Assembly: GCA_963575745.1 (NCBI GenBank)
Contig: CAUYUJ010016698.1
Location: forward strand, 1 to 64,000
Length of the DNA stretch: 64,000 nucleotides
Direction: 5' to 3'
Source: Prorocentrum cordatum
Lineage: Eukaryota; Sar; Dinophyceae; Prorocentrales; Prorocentraceae
Shown: one piece after another, positions 1 to 11,240 of the stretch
How positions within the stretch are numbered: the stretch's first letter is position 1
How the letters are laid out: each line of letters opens with the position of its first letter
Made by a program: the position numbers and the translations under genes
Notes under the pieces: generated by a model
Told to the model about the DNA's origin: nothing
The model's input: only the letters and a program-made list of their open reading frames with translations
Database searches by the model: none

Positions 1-559
1 TGCCAGCTTAGAAGGTGGAGAAGTATTTCTCCCGTTGTTCGTTGTATGGGGTCCATTTTGCAGCAGGCTCCAATTCACTAAAGCAGTTTCATATTCTGGA
101 GTAAGGAGTTGTGGGCACGTCTGTCGCTTGCTCTGTTGGAGGGAATATTCTCCTCGGCATCATACGGCGGGAAGTGTGCGTCGGCGACTTCACCTCGTGA
201 GTGGGGCGCTCCAGACGGGTCCCACGAGTCCTGCACCCTACTGCAGGTGACTGAGCTCAGCCTTCATATCCTTACGGGATGGCGGAAATCCTGGAAATCC
301 CCCCCTCCCCCCTCCCGCCCCTCTGCCGCCCCGCCCTCCTCCCCCGCACCCCTCTGCCTCCCCCCCCGCGCGCCCCCCCCGCACGCCCCGCGCGGCGCAC
401 AGATGCCCCGACGTCTTGCGCGCGCCGCGCGGGGGGCCCAAGGGGGGGGCGGGGCGCGGGGGGGCTCGGTAACACCAGGGCCCCCCCCCCCGACCCCGCC
501 TCGAGCGCCCGCGCGCGGCCCAGCGCCCCCCCCCGGCCCGCGCCGCCGCCGGGCGGGGG

Positions 560-830
560 CGGCCCTGGGCACGTCGGCGACGTCGGCGTTCGGGACGATC
601 GAGATGGCTACGGAAAGAATGTGGGCAAGGACCGGCCGCAGTTCCTGATCGCTGTGAGCAGGATTCGCTGTCTGCGTCGCCTCGGAGGCTGTCCATTTGA
701 GGCCAGAGGCCGCCTGCCCAACAGCGGCCTTCTTGTGGGTTTCGGACAAGCGCTGCTGTTGGGCAGTGTACCCATACTTCCCGTACCCATCTCGAGCGTC
801 CAAAGACGTCGGCGGCGGGGGCGGCGACGA
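560..830 (-). CDS. Weak coding-like stretch
   Basis: On the - strand an open frame reads with normal composition: LDARDGYGKYGYTAQQQRLS, then HKKAAVGQAASGLKWTASEA and LRPVLAHILSVAISIVPNAD, in contrast to the Pro/Arg-only frames around it. It could be an isolated exon or a remnant. No family recognised; splice sites not placed. Confidence 0.22.
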
Positions 831-1540
831 AAGAGCTGCTCGGAGGCGGCGAGGGGGGCGAGCAGCCCAGGGGGGGACCAAAACATGCACCCAGGGGCGC
901 CGACAGCCCATGCCTTCGGCGAGGCTTCCCGGCCCCCATGCGTGTACTGCCCGCCCCTTGGGCTAGTGGCCCCCGTCGTGCCATCCGAAACGACGGCGGC
1001 GGCCACGGCGCAGGCGCAGGCGAGGGCGAAACCGAAGTCGACGGCGAAGCCGACGCCGACCACGACGAGGAGAACCCTTCGATCCTACGCTGCAGCAGGA
1101 ATTGTTTACCACCGCGGGACTTCGCAGCCATAACCGTAGACCCTGCATTACTATGCGGCGTTCTCTTGTGGCCGGACCCACCCGTGATGGTCCCAGGCCC
1201 GGGAACCGGGCGAAACCAGCCTGCGTGAACGAACGTTATATCGCCAGGACCTGAGGAGACGCTGGCACCGAGTCGGGCGACGCCGACGCCGATGTTTGTT
1301 GGAAATTGGAACGTATACATTACCAGTGGCGGGCTGCTTTTCAAGCCCAGGATTTTCTTTTGGGTCGGCGACGACGCTGGGGTGGTGTGGTGTATCTGTG
1401 TTCCCCGATGTCCCGCGGAAGCAACGAGACACGCACACACCAGGATCCCGCATACACCAGGATCCGCCGTCGTGTGCGAGCTCCAGTGTGAGGCCAGACG
1501 CACGCGTCGGTGTATGGAGTATTGCCCCCAAAAAAAAACA

Positions 1541-1664
1541 GGATTGCAAAACAACCTTCGTTTTTTTTTGCAACGAAGGATTGCAAAAAAAACCCTTCGA
1601 AGGATTGAAACAAAAACCCTACGAAGGGTTTGTTTGCAATCCTACGAAGGTTGTTTTGCAATCC
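1541..1664. repeat. Nested perfect inverted repeat
   Basis: GGATTGCAAAACAACCTTCG (1541-1560) is exactly inverted at 1645-1664. Between the arms are further GCAA...CCTTCGAAGG...TTGC inverted words and A/T runs. A strong hairpin. Confidence 0.85.
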
Positions 1665-1710
1665 TTCGGTTTTTTTGCAATCCTTCGGCTCCGTAGGTTG
1701 GGCCGCCTCT

Positions 1711-1794
1711 GACCGCGCCTCGGGCCTCGCTCGGCGAGCCCTTTCGTGGGTGGACCGCGCCTCGGGCCTCGCTCGGCGAGCCCTTTCGTGGGTG
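1711..1794 (+). repeat. Two-copy 42-bp direct repeat
   Basis: Two perfect 42-bp copies beginning GACCGCGCCTCGGGCCTCGC, period 42. Confidence 0.9.
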
Positions 1795-1934
1795 GTCTTG
1801 CGGCCCGGCGCCGCCGTCTGGAGCGGGCCGGGGTGGCGGCCGGGGGCCCCTGGCGGGAGCCTCGGCGTGCTGCTCGGCCTGCGCGCGTCGTGGTTGCGGG
1901 GGGGTTTCCAGGCTGGCCACCCTCGAGGGAAGAG

Positions 1935-2690
1935 TCACGATGCTCGCAGGCGATTTCTCTCCCCCAATCCCCGACTTCCGCCAGAAAAGTTTGGTCGCTC
2001 AGAAAAGGGGAGGAATCTTGGGATACATCCCGAGGGGGCTATTCGGACGCACCCCTGTCGAGGATGGACGCCCTCCCCCCTCGTATATCCCAGGGTTGGG
2101 CCCCAAATTGTTGATCCTCTCGAAAACCTCACGGAGCCTGGGATAGGGGTCGACGCATCCCCTTTTAGATGCGTCGCGGGATCTTGTCGACGTCGACCTT
2201 GGTCATGATCCGCGTTGGCCGCCGCGGATTCGCGAGAGCGTTTCGCGAAGTGACGACGACCGAGGTCAGAACCAGCGCAGTCGCGTTGAGTCTCGGTCGT
2301 GGTGCGCGCTTGCTGCTCTCTCACCTTCGCGCATGTTCTTCGGCCGTGCGAAGAGGCTCCAGCTGCCGCTGTCGACGCGGCAGCGGCTTCCCAGCAGCTG
2401 TAGGTTGGGTTAGTCGGGTCAAAACTAGAATCATCTTTCGCGAGGAAATAAGGGTTTTGGATATCGTCCAGAGTTTGGAACAATTGGTACATTTAGTTTG
2501 AGTGACAGCCCATCCTAGTTTGAAACTTCGTCGGTTACGTTGGAAGAAGCGAGCGCTGTTTCGGAACATATGTGCGAGCACATCCTTTATCTCGTTGCCA
2601 AGGCCTTCGGTAATTGTCGCCTCCGCCAGGGCCTCCAAAGCGTAGCTAATGTACGAAAATTCCCTCTGTCTGGATTTTTGGAACACGCTG
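1935..2690 (-). CDS. Weak coding-like stretch, possibly two exons
   Basis: Two - strand frames read like protein. One covers about 2520-2686 (FSYISYALEALAEATITEGL, GNEIKDVLAHMF). The other covers about 2330-2492 (YQLFQTLDDIQNPYFLAKDD, SSFDPTNPTYSCWEA). The frames differ, so an intron or frameshift would lie near 2500. Low certainty. Confidence 0.25.
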
Positions 2691-2916
2691 CTATCAAACC
2701 AACAAACATTAAAGTCGTAACGAGACCTGCTTGATTATTTGCCGAGTACTGCGTCAACCCAAGTCGTTGGAGGCAAAGGCGCAGGGATGACACCCACCTC
2801 GAGGCGACGCCAACTGAAGACGCAAGCGACGACGACCAGGACAACGAAAACGACGCCGACGACGACGGTGGGTGGTGGGTGAGAGTCCAGAGGCGAGAGA
2901 GATGGGGCAAGAGGAG

Positions 2917-2982
2917 AGGGAAGAGGAGGAGGAGGAGGAGGAGGAAGAGGAGGAGGAGGAGGAGGGGGAGGAGGAGGAGGAT
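2917..2982. repeat. (GGA)n microsatellite
   Basis: GAGGAGGA run with a few interruptions. Confidence 0.85.
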
Positions 2983-2989
2983 GCAGGAG

Positions 2990-3317
2990 GACGGGCAGGG
3001 CAGGGGGTCGAGGAGCCGATTTTCAAAACCAGCCTTCCACGGGGAGTGCCGGGACAGGCCTCTGCCGTCATGAGCACGCCTGCTCTCAGCATCGAGCATC
3101 GAGGGGGTGTCGGCGTCACCCCAACGTACAGTCGGGGCGCTGAAGAAGGAACCCTTTTCGTTGGAGAGGGTCGCGGCGTTCCTTGATTGTTCTGCAGTGT
3201 GTCTTCAGTTTTCCTGAGGTTTTCCATGGGAAATCGAAGTTCAACGTATGGGAGAAAGGGGCCCCGTTCCTTATTGAAGGATCCTTAGGTCAACGCCCCG
3301 ACTGTACTAGTACAACG
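2990..3317. other. No gene seen
   Basis: GC-rich unique sequence between the (GGA)n run and R1. No open frame of normal composition. Confidence 0.4.
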
Positions 3318-3492
3318 TGTGCGTCGCCCCCCCCCAGGGGCGACGCCCGCACCGAGAAATCTTGTAGCAGCTGCGTCGTGGCGGGCGCTTTCTGACAACG
3401 CCGCCCGTTCAGACGATCTACCTACAAGATGGGTATACCGCAGGTTAAGGTCCGACGCGCGCCTCCAAGGAGGACGGATAGTACGAATATGT
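3318..3492 (+). repeat. Dispersed repeat R1, copy 1
   Basis: Shares with 29511-29684 an ordered set of blocks: a GCGTCGCC...GGCGACGC hairpin, GCACCGAGAAATCTT, CTACAAGATGGGTATAC and CGCGCCTCCAAGGAGGAC. Same strand, about 175 bp. Confidence 0.8.
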
Positions 3493-3781
3493 CTCAGTGC
3501 ATCCCAGGGAGGGCGGAGGAGGAGGGGGAGGAGAAGGCTTAGTGGGCCCTGGAGACGACAGGGCCGTTTTCGTACCGGTTACGTTTTGCTGCTTTTGTGT
3601 CGGTTCCGACGCCGTTTGTTGCCAGTTCCGTCGCCGATGTGTTGCCGGTTCCGGCTGCGGTCCCAATCCTCTTTTGCTGATTCCGGTGGCCGCTTGTTTG
3701 CCGTTTCCATGCTCCAGAGATTTTTGATGAAAGTAGTGAACAAAAAGGCCTTGCCGTTTCCGGGGCCCACGAAGGGAGAGG

Positions 3782-4000
3782 GATGAGGAGGATGAGGAGG
3801 AGGAGGATGAGGAGGATGAGGAGGAGGAGGAGGCAGAGATGGACGAGGAGGAGGAGGAGGAGGTGGACGAGGAGGAGGAGGAGGAGGAGGAGGAGGAGGA
3901 GGAGAGGAGGAGGAGAGGAGGAGGAGATGTGGAGGAGGAGGAGGAGGAGGAGGAGGAGGAGGAGGAGCAGGAGGAGGAGGAGGAGGAGAGGAGGGGGAGG
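3782..4000. repeat. (GGA)n/(GAG)n microsatellite
   Basis: Over 200 bp of GAG/GGA/GAT triplets in a GC-rich setting. Confidence 0.85.
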
Positions 4001-4245
4001 AAAAGGACGAGGGGGAGGCGCAAGCGGCGGCCGAAGGGGCAAGCGAGGGCGCAGGAGACGGCGGGAGGCGCGCGCGGGGCCCGGCAAGGCAGCGGCACCC
4101 CGGGCGCCGCGCGGGCCAGCAGAGGGGGGGGGGGCGGCCCGCGGGGAGGCCTCTGCCGGAGCCGCGCCCCTCCCCGGGAGCATGAGCCTCACCGCCGACC
4201 GGCTGGCCGTGGAGAGGGCCGCGGAGGCGGCGTCGCCCGACTTCG

Positions 4246-4410
4246 CCGCCACCATCGTCGTCGCCGTCGCCGTCGCCGTCGTCGTCGTCGTCAGCGTGTC
4301 TCCGCCGTTGTCATCGTCGTCATCGTCAGCGTCGTCGTCGTCAACGTCAACGTCGCCGTCGTCGTTGTCAACATCGTCGTCGTCGTTGCCGTTGTCGTGG
4401 TCGTTCTCGC
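4246..4410. repeat. (GTC)n-type microsatellite
   Basis: CGTCGTCGCC, GTCATCGTCGTC and similar triplets. Open in several frames, so apparent Ser/Val/Asp-rich proteins are artefacts. Confidence 0.8.
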
Positions 4411-4569
4411 CAGCTGCAGCGGCGCCGTCGCCCCCGCTGGCCTCGCGCCCGCCGCCGCCGACCTCCTCGCCGTCGCCGCCGAGGGCAATCGGCGCCGCCG
4501 CCGCCGCCGCCGCCTCGTCCCTTCGAGCGCCGGCGCACGGGGCCACCGCGGGCGCGTGGTCTCGGGCGC

Positions 4570-5418
4570 CCACCTAGGAGGAGTTCGAAAGGCAAACATG
4601 GGCATGAGAGTTGTTCGCACTGCTGGATTCGAGCGTGTCTGTGCGCGTGTAAATGCATGTGTGGCGGCGTGCGTGCCGGGTGCTCTTGTCGGGTGCTTTT
4701 GTGCGCGGGTGCTCTTGTCGCAGCAGTTGGGTTCGCCAGTGTGAGGGTATGCGCGCATGGCTTTCGGCGCAGTGTTCCCGGCAGGTGATCACGGGTGGCT
4801 GCAAGCCATTGGCGCGTCGGAGGAACAAAGTGTGCGGACATGTGTGTGTGTGTGTGTGGGCGCTTGTTGGTGTTTGTGCGTGTGCCTGTGCGCCGTGTGC
4901 TCGCGCACGTGCGCTCGCGCGCGTGGGCGTCTGCGTGCGTCTCTGAGTCAGCGTCGTCGTCGTGCACCTCGTGGTTTCCGCGTGCTCTCTCGCGTCAAGG
5001 CGCGCCGAAAGCAGACATGCAAACCGTGCTCCCGACAGAGCGCCGCCAGGAGGTGGTTCGGGCGGCCGCGGAGGTCTCCTTCCTGCTCGGCGGCGACCCC
5101 TTGGAGGGGCGGCGGAACGATGGGAGGAAGAGACGCATCAGCAATGGTTCGGCGGCGGGTGCCTGAGAGCCTGGCGTTGCGAATGTTGCGCAGCGGGCGT
5201 TTTCGCAAGGTTTTAGGACACGGGGCCCTCACAGATCGATCCGGGTAGAAAAATGGCGCAGAAAGATGTGGTCTAGGGCTCCGGTCGTGACTTTTCGCGA
5301 GGTTGCATTTTTGGGCCACCCTCGGGTCTGAGGGCTGTTCGGCCCCTCGGGTGTTCGTTGCGGCCTTGTCTAGTCCGTTCCTTGGATCGCAATATGGTCA
5401 GAAGTGCGGTCGCTCCTT
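4570..5418. other. No gene seen; GT/GC-rich
   Basis: Contains GTGCGTGT-type words and a (GT)n run at 4838-4858. Frames are open on both strands but of Cys/Val/Arg-only composition. Confidence 0.4.
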
Positions 5419-5715
5419 TCGGCGGCGAGCGAGGGGGGGAAGTGAGAAGGAGAAGGCCTTCTCAGGAGGTGGCGGGGCTTCTCAGAGGCCCTCGCGCCTT
5501 CTGAGAGGTTCATCTACATCTTCGGGGAAGGCTTTGAGCACAGAGAGCTCATTGGAGCATTTCTAGAACAATGTAGAATTTTCATTTTCGGTTCTGGAAG
5601 CAGTTCGCGAAAAAAGCAAAATTGACTTCTCAGAATGCTGGGGGACTTCCGAGCCTTCTGCTTCTGAGAGAGGCCCCGCCCCTCCTCACGTTCCCCCCCT
5701 CGCCCGCCGCCGAGA
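5419..5715. mobile_element. R2 inverted-repeat element, copy near the left of the window
   Basis: Starts TTCGGCGGCGAGCGAGGGG and ends CCCCTCGCCCGCCGCCGAG, its inverse. Internal CTTCTCAG/CTGAGAAG palindromes. A non-autonomous foldback or MITE; no coding sequence. Confidence 0.65.
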
Positions 5716-5791
5716 GGCTCTTTGGCAGGTCCCGTGCAGCCCATCTCTGCTCTCACCCGACGCGTCCAGGGGAAGTGTGGATGCAAGGGTC

Positions 5792-5991
5792 GGGGGAGCG
5801 TAAGACCCAGGTTTGCCAGGACTCGGGTTCGCCATCGTTTTTTGACGACCGCGCCTCGGATTTTGACGAGGAGGAGTTTCGTGGGATGTCTGCAGCGGGA
5901 GGCCTCGTCAAAATGCAGGGTCGGCCTCGTCATTTTTTGACGCCCTCGTCGGGGATTTCCGAGTCCCCTGTACCCGGGTCTTACGCCCCCC
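5792..5991. mobile_element. Foldback element, 200 bp
   Basis: GGGGGAGCGTAAGACCC at the left is answered by GGGTCTTACGCCCCCC at the right. Inside, GACTCGG/CCGAGTC and TTTTTTGACG repeats are also arranged symmetrically. Confidence 0.6.
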
Positions 5992-6180
5992 TGAAAGGGG
6001 CCCCTACGGGAAGGAGGAGTCGGCGGATGACGATTCAGAGGAGGAGCAGGAGCAGGGGCAGGAGCAGGGGCAGGAGCAGGAGCTTACACAACACAGTGCG
6101 CGCTCGCCGCTTTCAGTGCACGGGCAGCCCCGCGCCAGCCGCCTTCCATCGACAAAGGCCTGGTGGTCATGACAGTGGAG

Positions 6181-6330
6181 TCGGGCGTGTCTCTCTACAG
6201 GGGGAATTTTTAGAATAGTCAAAGCATAGTCGGGGGACGATTTCATAACGATTTTTTAGCATTGTGGGGGTATTTTTTGGAGCCTGTTTCAGTTTTCGCT
6301 CAAAATCCCCCTGTAGGGGGACAGGCCCGA
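6181..6330. mobile_element. MITE family M1, copy 1
   Basis: Starts TCGGGCGTGTC and ends GACAGGCCCGA, with inverted-repeat arms containing CTACAGGGGGA and an AT-rich centre. About 150 bp, no coding capacity. Confidence 0.65.
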
Positions 6331-7189
6331 CCTAGCATTACAGGTATCGGCCCCGAATTGCATGGGTCTTGGCTCAGAGTCTCGGAACTCTGCCTGTGCG
6401 GTCAGCGGTGCCAGCGCTTCACCCTGTGTTGGTAACGTTCCGCGGGCCATTCAAAATCAGCGTCCCCTTTCGGGTAAGAGGCTTCCTCGCGCCCTGGTCA
6501 AGCATGCTCTCACTGAGCTCTGCGATGAGGCTGTTCGTCAGTACGTCTCGCCCGCGCTGGCTCAATCGCCTGAATTGTGCTCGTTCAGTCTCGAGCGACA
6601 ATGCCCACTCGTGACAGCACGACGGTTGGTCCACCCCATGTTTTGTTGGACTGTGCCAGGCCAAGACGATTCCCCCTTGCGTCATGCCACGGTGCGGCTC
6701 GTCGATGTCCGTGGTAGGATAATATGGCTATGATCTTTCCCGCGGGTGGTTCGGCCAACCGTCGTGGGCCCCTTGACGATTAGTCTGGCAGTGTGGGAAT
6801 CCGCTGCACCGTGCCGGCACGAAAGGGGATTACGTAGAGGGGATCGGACCAGCCCTTTCGGTTCCCACCCTTCCTCGTTCGGGGCGCTGAGGTGAAATAT
6901 TGTATCAGCGATTATTTCTTTGCGCGCGAGTTGTTGGTCGAACAGCTGCGTTTTGTAGCGCGAGTCGTTTGTCCGCCACAGCTCCTAGTCAAGAGTTTGG
7001 AGTCAGCTGTGGCAGCATGTGGTCCACTCACATCTTCTTCCTCTCAATAAACAAACTCCTCAGAGCCAGTCAGAACATCTGGTGACATGCCGGTTGCAGC
7101 TGTTGTGGTCTGGCCCTGCCGCTTCCCTGTGTCGATGCTCAGGCAAGTCCCAAACCAGTTTGTTCTGGCGTAGCTTCTCATTTCATTCA
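6331..7189. other. No gene seen
   Basis: Unique, less GC-biased sequence between M1 copy 1 and the CTACGTCTG repeats. Open frames are short and overlap on both strands. Confidence 0.4.
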
Positions 7190-7325
7190 ACTACGTCTGT
7201 CTCAATCGAGCACACTACCAGCGGATCAGTTTCCGTCCAGCTACGTCTGTCTCAATCGTCTGTCTCAATCGCGCAAACTACCAGCGACTGTCCCAATCGT
7301 CTGTCCAGCCACGTCGGTCTCGTCT
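7190..7325 (+). repeat. CTACGTCTGTCTCAATCG short tandem repeats
   Basis: About three imperfect units of CTACGTCTGTCTCAATCG plus a variable tail with CTACCAGCG. Confidence 0.7.
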
Positions 7326-7959
7326 GTCTGATGGGAGGAAGGAGAAGCGACGACATCACCACCAGCGGATCACATCCGGCTGGGGAGTCCACGATGGCCC
7401 CCTCGATCTGGAGCCTGGAGATTGGAGACATATCTCGAGCGGAACGCCGCACACCCAGAGGGAGCAACGCCTCCGGCATAGAGCCCTCCTTGGCTGCTCG
7501 CGACGGCGGTGCTGGTGCCCACTTCCCCTGCTCCTTCAGAGGCCTCCGTCAGGAAGGCCCCTCCTGGGAGGCTGACTGGAGCCTCGGCGCTGGTGTCCAC
7601 CCGAGACTGGCATACACCCGACTCATCCGGCTGGATCCGGCTTCCTCCTGGGCTCAATCTGGCCGAATCCGGCCTGATGGCCCCTGCATCCGCCTCAGTG
7701 GCCTGGCCAGACCCCTCAGGAGTTGCATCCTGACCTCCCACGCGTCGCCACTGGATGCGCTGCCCGTTTCCTCCCGACCCCCTTCGTGGCCTCGACCTCC
7801 AGAGAGGTCTCGACCCATCCCCCAGGGACCGGTTTCTCCTCCTGAGTCCTGAGCCCTCCTTTGACAGTCCCGAGGCCCAGCGAGGGCCTCCGGAGGCCGA
7901 ACATAGCGTGACACCTCCCGCCGTGTTTTTTGTCTTACAGACGCCGGGGGGCCCTGGGG

Positions 7960-8110
7960 AGCGGGGCGCGGCGGGTTCCGGCGTGTGCGAGGGTCGCGTA
8001 CAGCCCTCCATCGACGGCCTGGAGCACTCGCTGGTGTGCCAGGCGGCTCGCGCGCGCGCGCGCTGGCGAGCCGGGCGCTGGCCTGCCGTCCGTCCCCAGA
8101 CCCCCTCGGG
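7960..8110 (-). repeat. Dispersed repeat R7, copy 1 with (CG)n core
   Basis: Inverted relative of about 26440-26560. Both contain GCGCGCGCGCGCG, a GTGGCACA/TGTGCCAG word and CAGCCCTCCATCGACGGCCT or its inverse. Confidence 0.6.
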
Positions 8111-8456
8111 TCGCGAACAACAATCACGATTGGATTTTCTGATGTCGGGGGCGGCAACGAGGGGGGTGATGACTAAGGGGGGGGGGGATATCATGGCGTG
8201 GGCCATGATAGTTCCCCAGATGTCATGGCGCCTCTTCCCATTCCATTACGTCCCTGGCCCCCCCGCTGGGCCGCGCACATGCCGCCGGTCATGATTTGCA
8301 CCCCCCCCTCTTGGACACCCCCCTCTTCTTGGCATCGCTCGGACGTGTGCATTTTTTCCCAACCCTCCTGCGTTGGGTTCTCGTTTTGAATAGAGCACTG
8401 CTCGCGCGAACCTTCATTCCCACCCCCTCCCGTCCCTCTTTTCCCCCCTGCCTTTG

Positions 8457-9675
8457 ACCTCGCCATCCCTGGGGGGCTGCGATATGTGAAACTGTCGCCA
8501 CTTTCGAGGGCTGCTGAGGGGCCCAGCACAGTGGGTACACACCGCAGACTCAAATTAGACCTCGCCATCCCTGGGGGGCTGCGATCTGTGAAACTGTCGC
8601 CACTTTCGAGGCCTGCTGGGGGGCCCAGCACAGTGGGTACACACCGCAGACTCAAATTAGACCTCGCCATCCCTGGGGGGCTGCGATCTGTGAAACTGTC
8701 GCCACTTTCGAGGGCTGCTGAGGGGCCCAGCACAGTGGGTACACACCGCAGACTCAAATTAGACCTCGCCATCCCTGGGGGGCTGCGATCTGTGAAACTG
8801 TCGCCACTTTCGAGGGCTGCTGAGGGGCCCAGCACAGTGGGTACACACCGCAGACTCAAATTAGACCTCGCCATCCCTGGGGGGCTGCGATCTGTGAAAC
8901 TGTCGCCACTTTCGAGGGCTGCTGAGGGGCCCAGCACAGTGGGTACCCACCGCAGACTCAAATTAGACCTCGCCATCCCTGCGGGGCCATCATCTGTGTG
9001 TGATTTCGAGCTGCTGGGGGCCAGCACAGTGGGCAGGGACCTCGCCATCCCTGGGGGGCTGCGATCTGTGAAACTGTCGCCACTTTCGAGGGCTGCTGAG
9101 GGCCCAGCACAGTGGGTACCCACCGCAGACTCAAATTAGACCTCGCCATCCCTGGGGGGCTGCGATCTGTGAAACTGTCGCCACTTTCGAGGCTGCTCCC
9201 AGCACAGTGGGTACCCACGCAGACTCAAATTAGACCTATCCGCCACTTTCGAGGGCATCCACTGGACCTCGCCATCCCTGGGGGGCTGCGATCTGTGAAA
9301 CTGTCGCCACTTTCGAGGCCTGCTGGGGGGCCCAGCACAGTGGGTACCCACCGCGGACTCAAATTAGACCTCGCCATCCCTGGGGGGCTGCGATCTGTGA
9401 AACTGTCGCCACTTTCGAGGCCTGCTGGGGGGCCCAGCACAGTGGGTACCCACCGCGGACTCAAATTAGACCTCGCCATCCCTGGGGGGCTGCGATCTGT
9501 GAAACTGTCGCCACTTTCGAGGCCTGCTGGGGGGCCCAGCACAGTGGGTACCCACCGCAGACTCAAATTAGACCTCGCCATCCCTGGGGGGCTGCGATCT
9601 GTGAAACTGTCGCCACTTTCGAGGGCTGCTGAGGGGCACAGCACAGTGGGTACCCACCGCAGACTCAAATTAGAC
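8457..9675. repeat. 102-bp satellite, about 12 units
   Basis: The first six full units are spaced exactly 102 bp (8461, 8563, 8665, 8767, 8869, 8971), starting CGCCATCCCTGGGGGGCTGC. The middle (about 8975-9270) has truncated units; the right part resumes regular spacing. Because 102 is a multiple of three, frames stay open on both strands (34-residue repeats). Nothing else suggests a protein. Confidence 0.9.
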
Positions 9676-9679
9676 GCCG

Positions 9680-10615
9680 CTTTCGTCCTTGTTCTCCTCC
9701 TGCAGTCACCTTCCCTCTGCTGCTGCCGTGCTGATGGTTCGGCTTCCCGCACGTTTTTCTCCTGCTCTGCGTTCCCGACTCCCCATGTCCTCTTCGAGCC
9801 TGTAGCTGTCGCCCCTCGTTCTTGTATGGTTCTCCTGCGCATCATGCCATAGGCGCGTGTCCCAAGTAGCTTACACATCAAGTTGATTGTCCATGCAAGT
9901 TTCGGCCAACTCCTCGTTTCCATTGATACAAATGGGTTGGGTACGTCACAGGGTAATTCTCGGCGACGGCCATCGAGGACCATCCTTGATCATTTGGCGA
10001 AAAAAAAAAAACACGCACGAAATCGAAAAATACACGAGGAATGGACGTCCGAGCGATGGCGAGTCTTGGCCGCTCCCGATGATGTGAAAGGTAGATTCGG
10101 TTCCCGGTGCGGGCCAGATGATCGGAGAAGAATCACGCCATAAGCACATGCTCTTGGCGCTCCGGACGTGGATGCGCGCTGCCCCCCCCTGGTGGCGCCT
10201 CTGGCGCCGCCCCTGGCGTGCTCCGCGCGCCTGGGAGGGGGGTCCAGCGCAGATCCAAGACATCCGCGCGGAGCGCCAACGGTTTAAGTTCATGCCGCCG
10301 GTTTTTCTTCTAATGAATGTTATGCTCGGTTTCCTGTGCGGGCCAGATGCGCATACGCATCCCCTGCATCTTAGAGTTTCGGGCTCCCTTCCCCAGACAC
10401 CCGTGGCGCAGTGGATACCATGAGGATCTGGGCCCCTTGGGATTCTATGTTTATCCATATACGCTGCGCTTCGGCCTTGTGGCGCCCCTTTTTCAGAAAG
10501 TCCAGGACGCCGTGGACATGGATGAACATCGTCGGCATCCAGAGTTTACGTTGCAGCTTCGGGGGGCCTCGCCTGTCCCAAAAAGTGGTGTCTTCTCTTG
10601 TGCCCGACGCGGGCT
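9680..10615. other. No gene seen
   Basis: After the 102-bp satellite. Holds an A11 run near 10000 and unique sequence. A tRNA-like GTGGCGCAGTGGATA near 10403 has no matching T-arm. Confidence 0.4.
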
Positions 10616-10619
10616 TGAT

Positions 10620-10740
10620 GCGGACGCGACGCGGATTTAGCATGGATTCGACGAGGATTCGACACGGACTCGACACGGAGCCGACGAGTCCGACATGGTT
10701 TCGACACGGATTCGACACGGGTTCGACGCAGATAGGGCCG
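10620..10740 (+). repeat. TTCGACACGGA tandem repeats
   Basis: Around eight imperfect 11-12 bp units of (A/T)TCGACACGGA. Confidence 0.75.
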
Positions 10741-11119
10741 CGAGGATACAACATAACAGAGTCGCCCTTCCCCGACCTTCGGACCGTCAGGTAACGACTA
10801 ACGACTCAGACCCCCGACATCGGTTTCGTTGTTTCGCAAAACCGACCCCCACAGATCTGGGCTTCTTCAAAACGTCGACCCCCGCAACGAACCCCAAAGG
10901 TTTTTCACAAGGTCAACGTCGACGACCCCCACAAACAACGCAGTTTTTTTTGTCGCAGTTTATGTCCCCCCCAAAGGGTTAGGAGTCCGTTTTCAGACCC
11001 CCGACGTCGGTATTTTTCTTCAACGCCGACTCTCAGAGGTCTGGGCCCCTTCCCTAGGACATCCTGAGTCGTTTTTCGGGGCTCAAGAGACAGGGGTCAA
11101 TGCAACCGGGGGTCAGTCG

Positions 11120-11240
11120 CAGCGAAGGATCTTGCAGGATCCTGCGGGGCCAGGGTCGCATTGACCCGGGTTTGGGTGCAGGATCCTGCAGGATCCTGCA
11201 AGGCCTGATTGACCCGGGTTTGGATTGACCCGAGTCAGAA
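11120..11240. repeat. GCAGGATCCTGC palindromes with TTGACCCGGGTTTGG repeats
   Basis: Three GGATCCTGC palindromic words and three TTGACCCGxGT words interleaved in 120 bp. Confidence 0.7.

Noticed and set aside
3445-4744. Large acidic or Leu-rich proteins
   Set aside because: They lie entirely within GGA and GTC microsatellites and read differently but equally open in other frames.
8191-9983. Open frames of 200-310 codons across the 102-bp satellite
   Set aside because: A repeat unit divisible by three keeps any stop-free frame open. Both strands are open and substitutions show no codon pattern.
10400-10440. tRNA gene suggested by GTGGCGCAGTGGATA
   Set aside because: No B box or matching acceptor strand follows within tRNA length.
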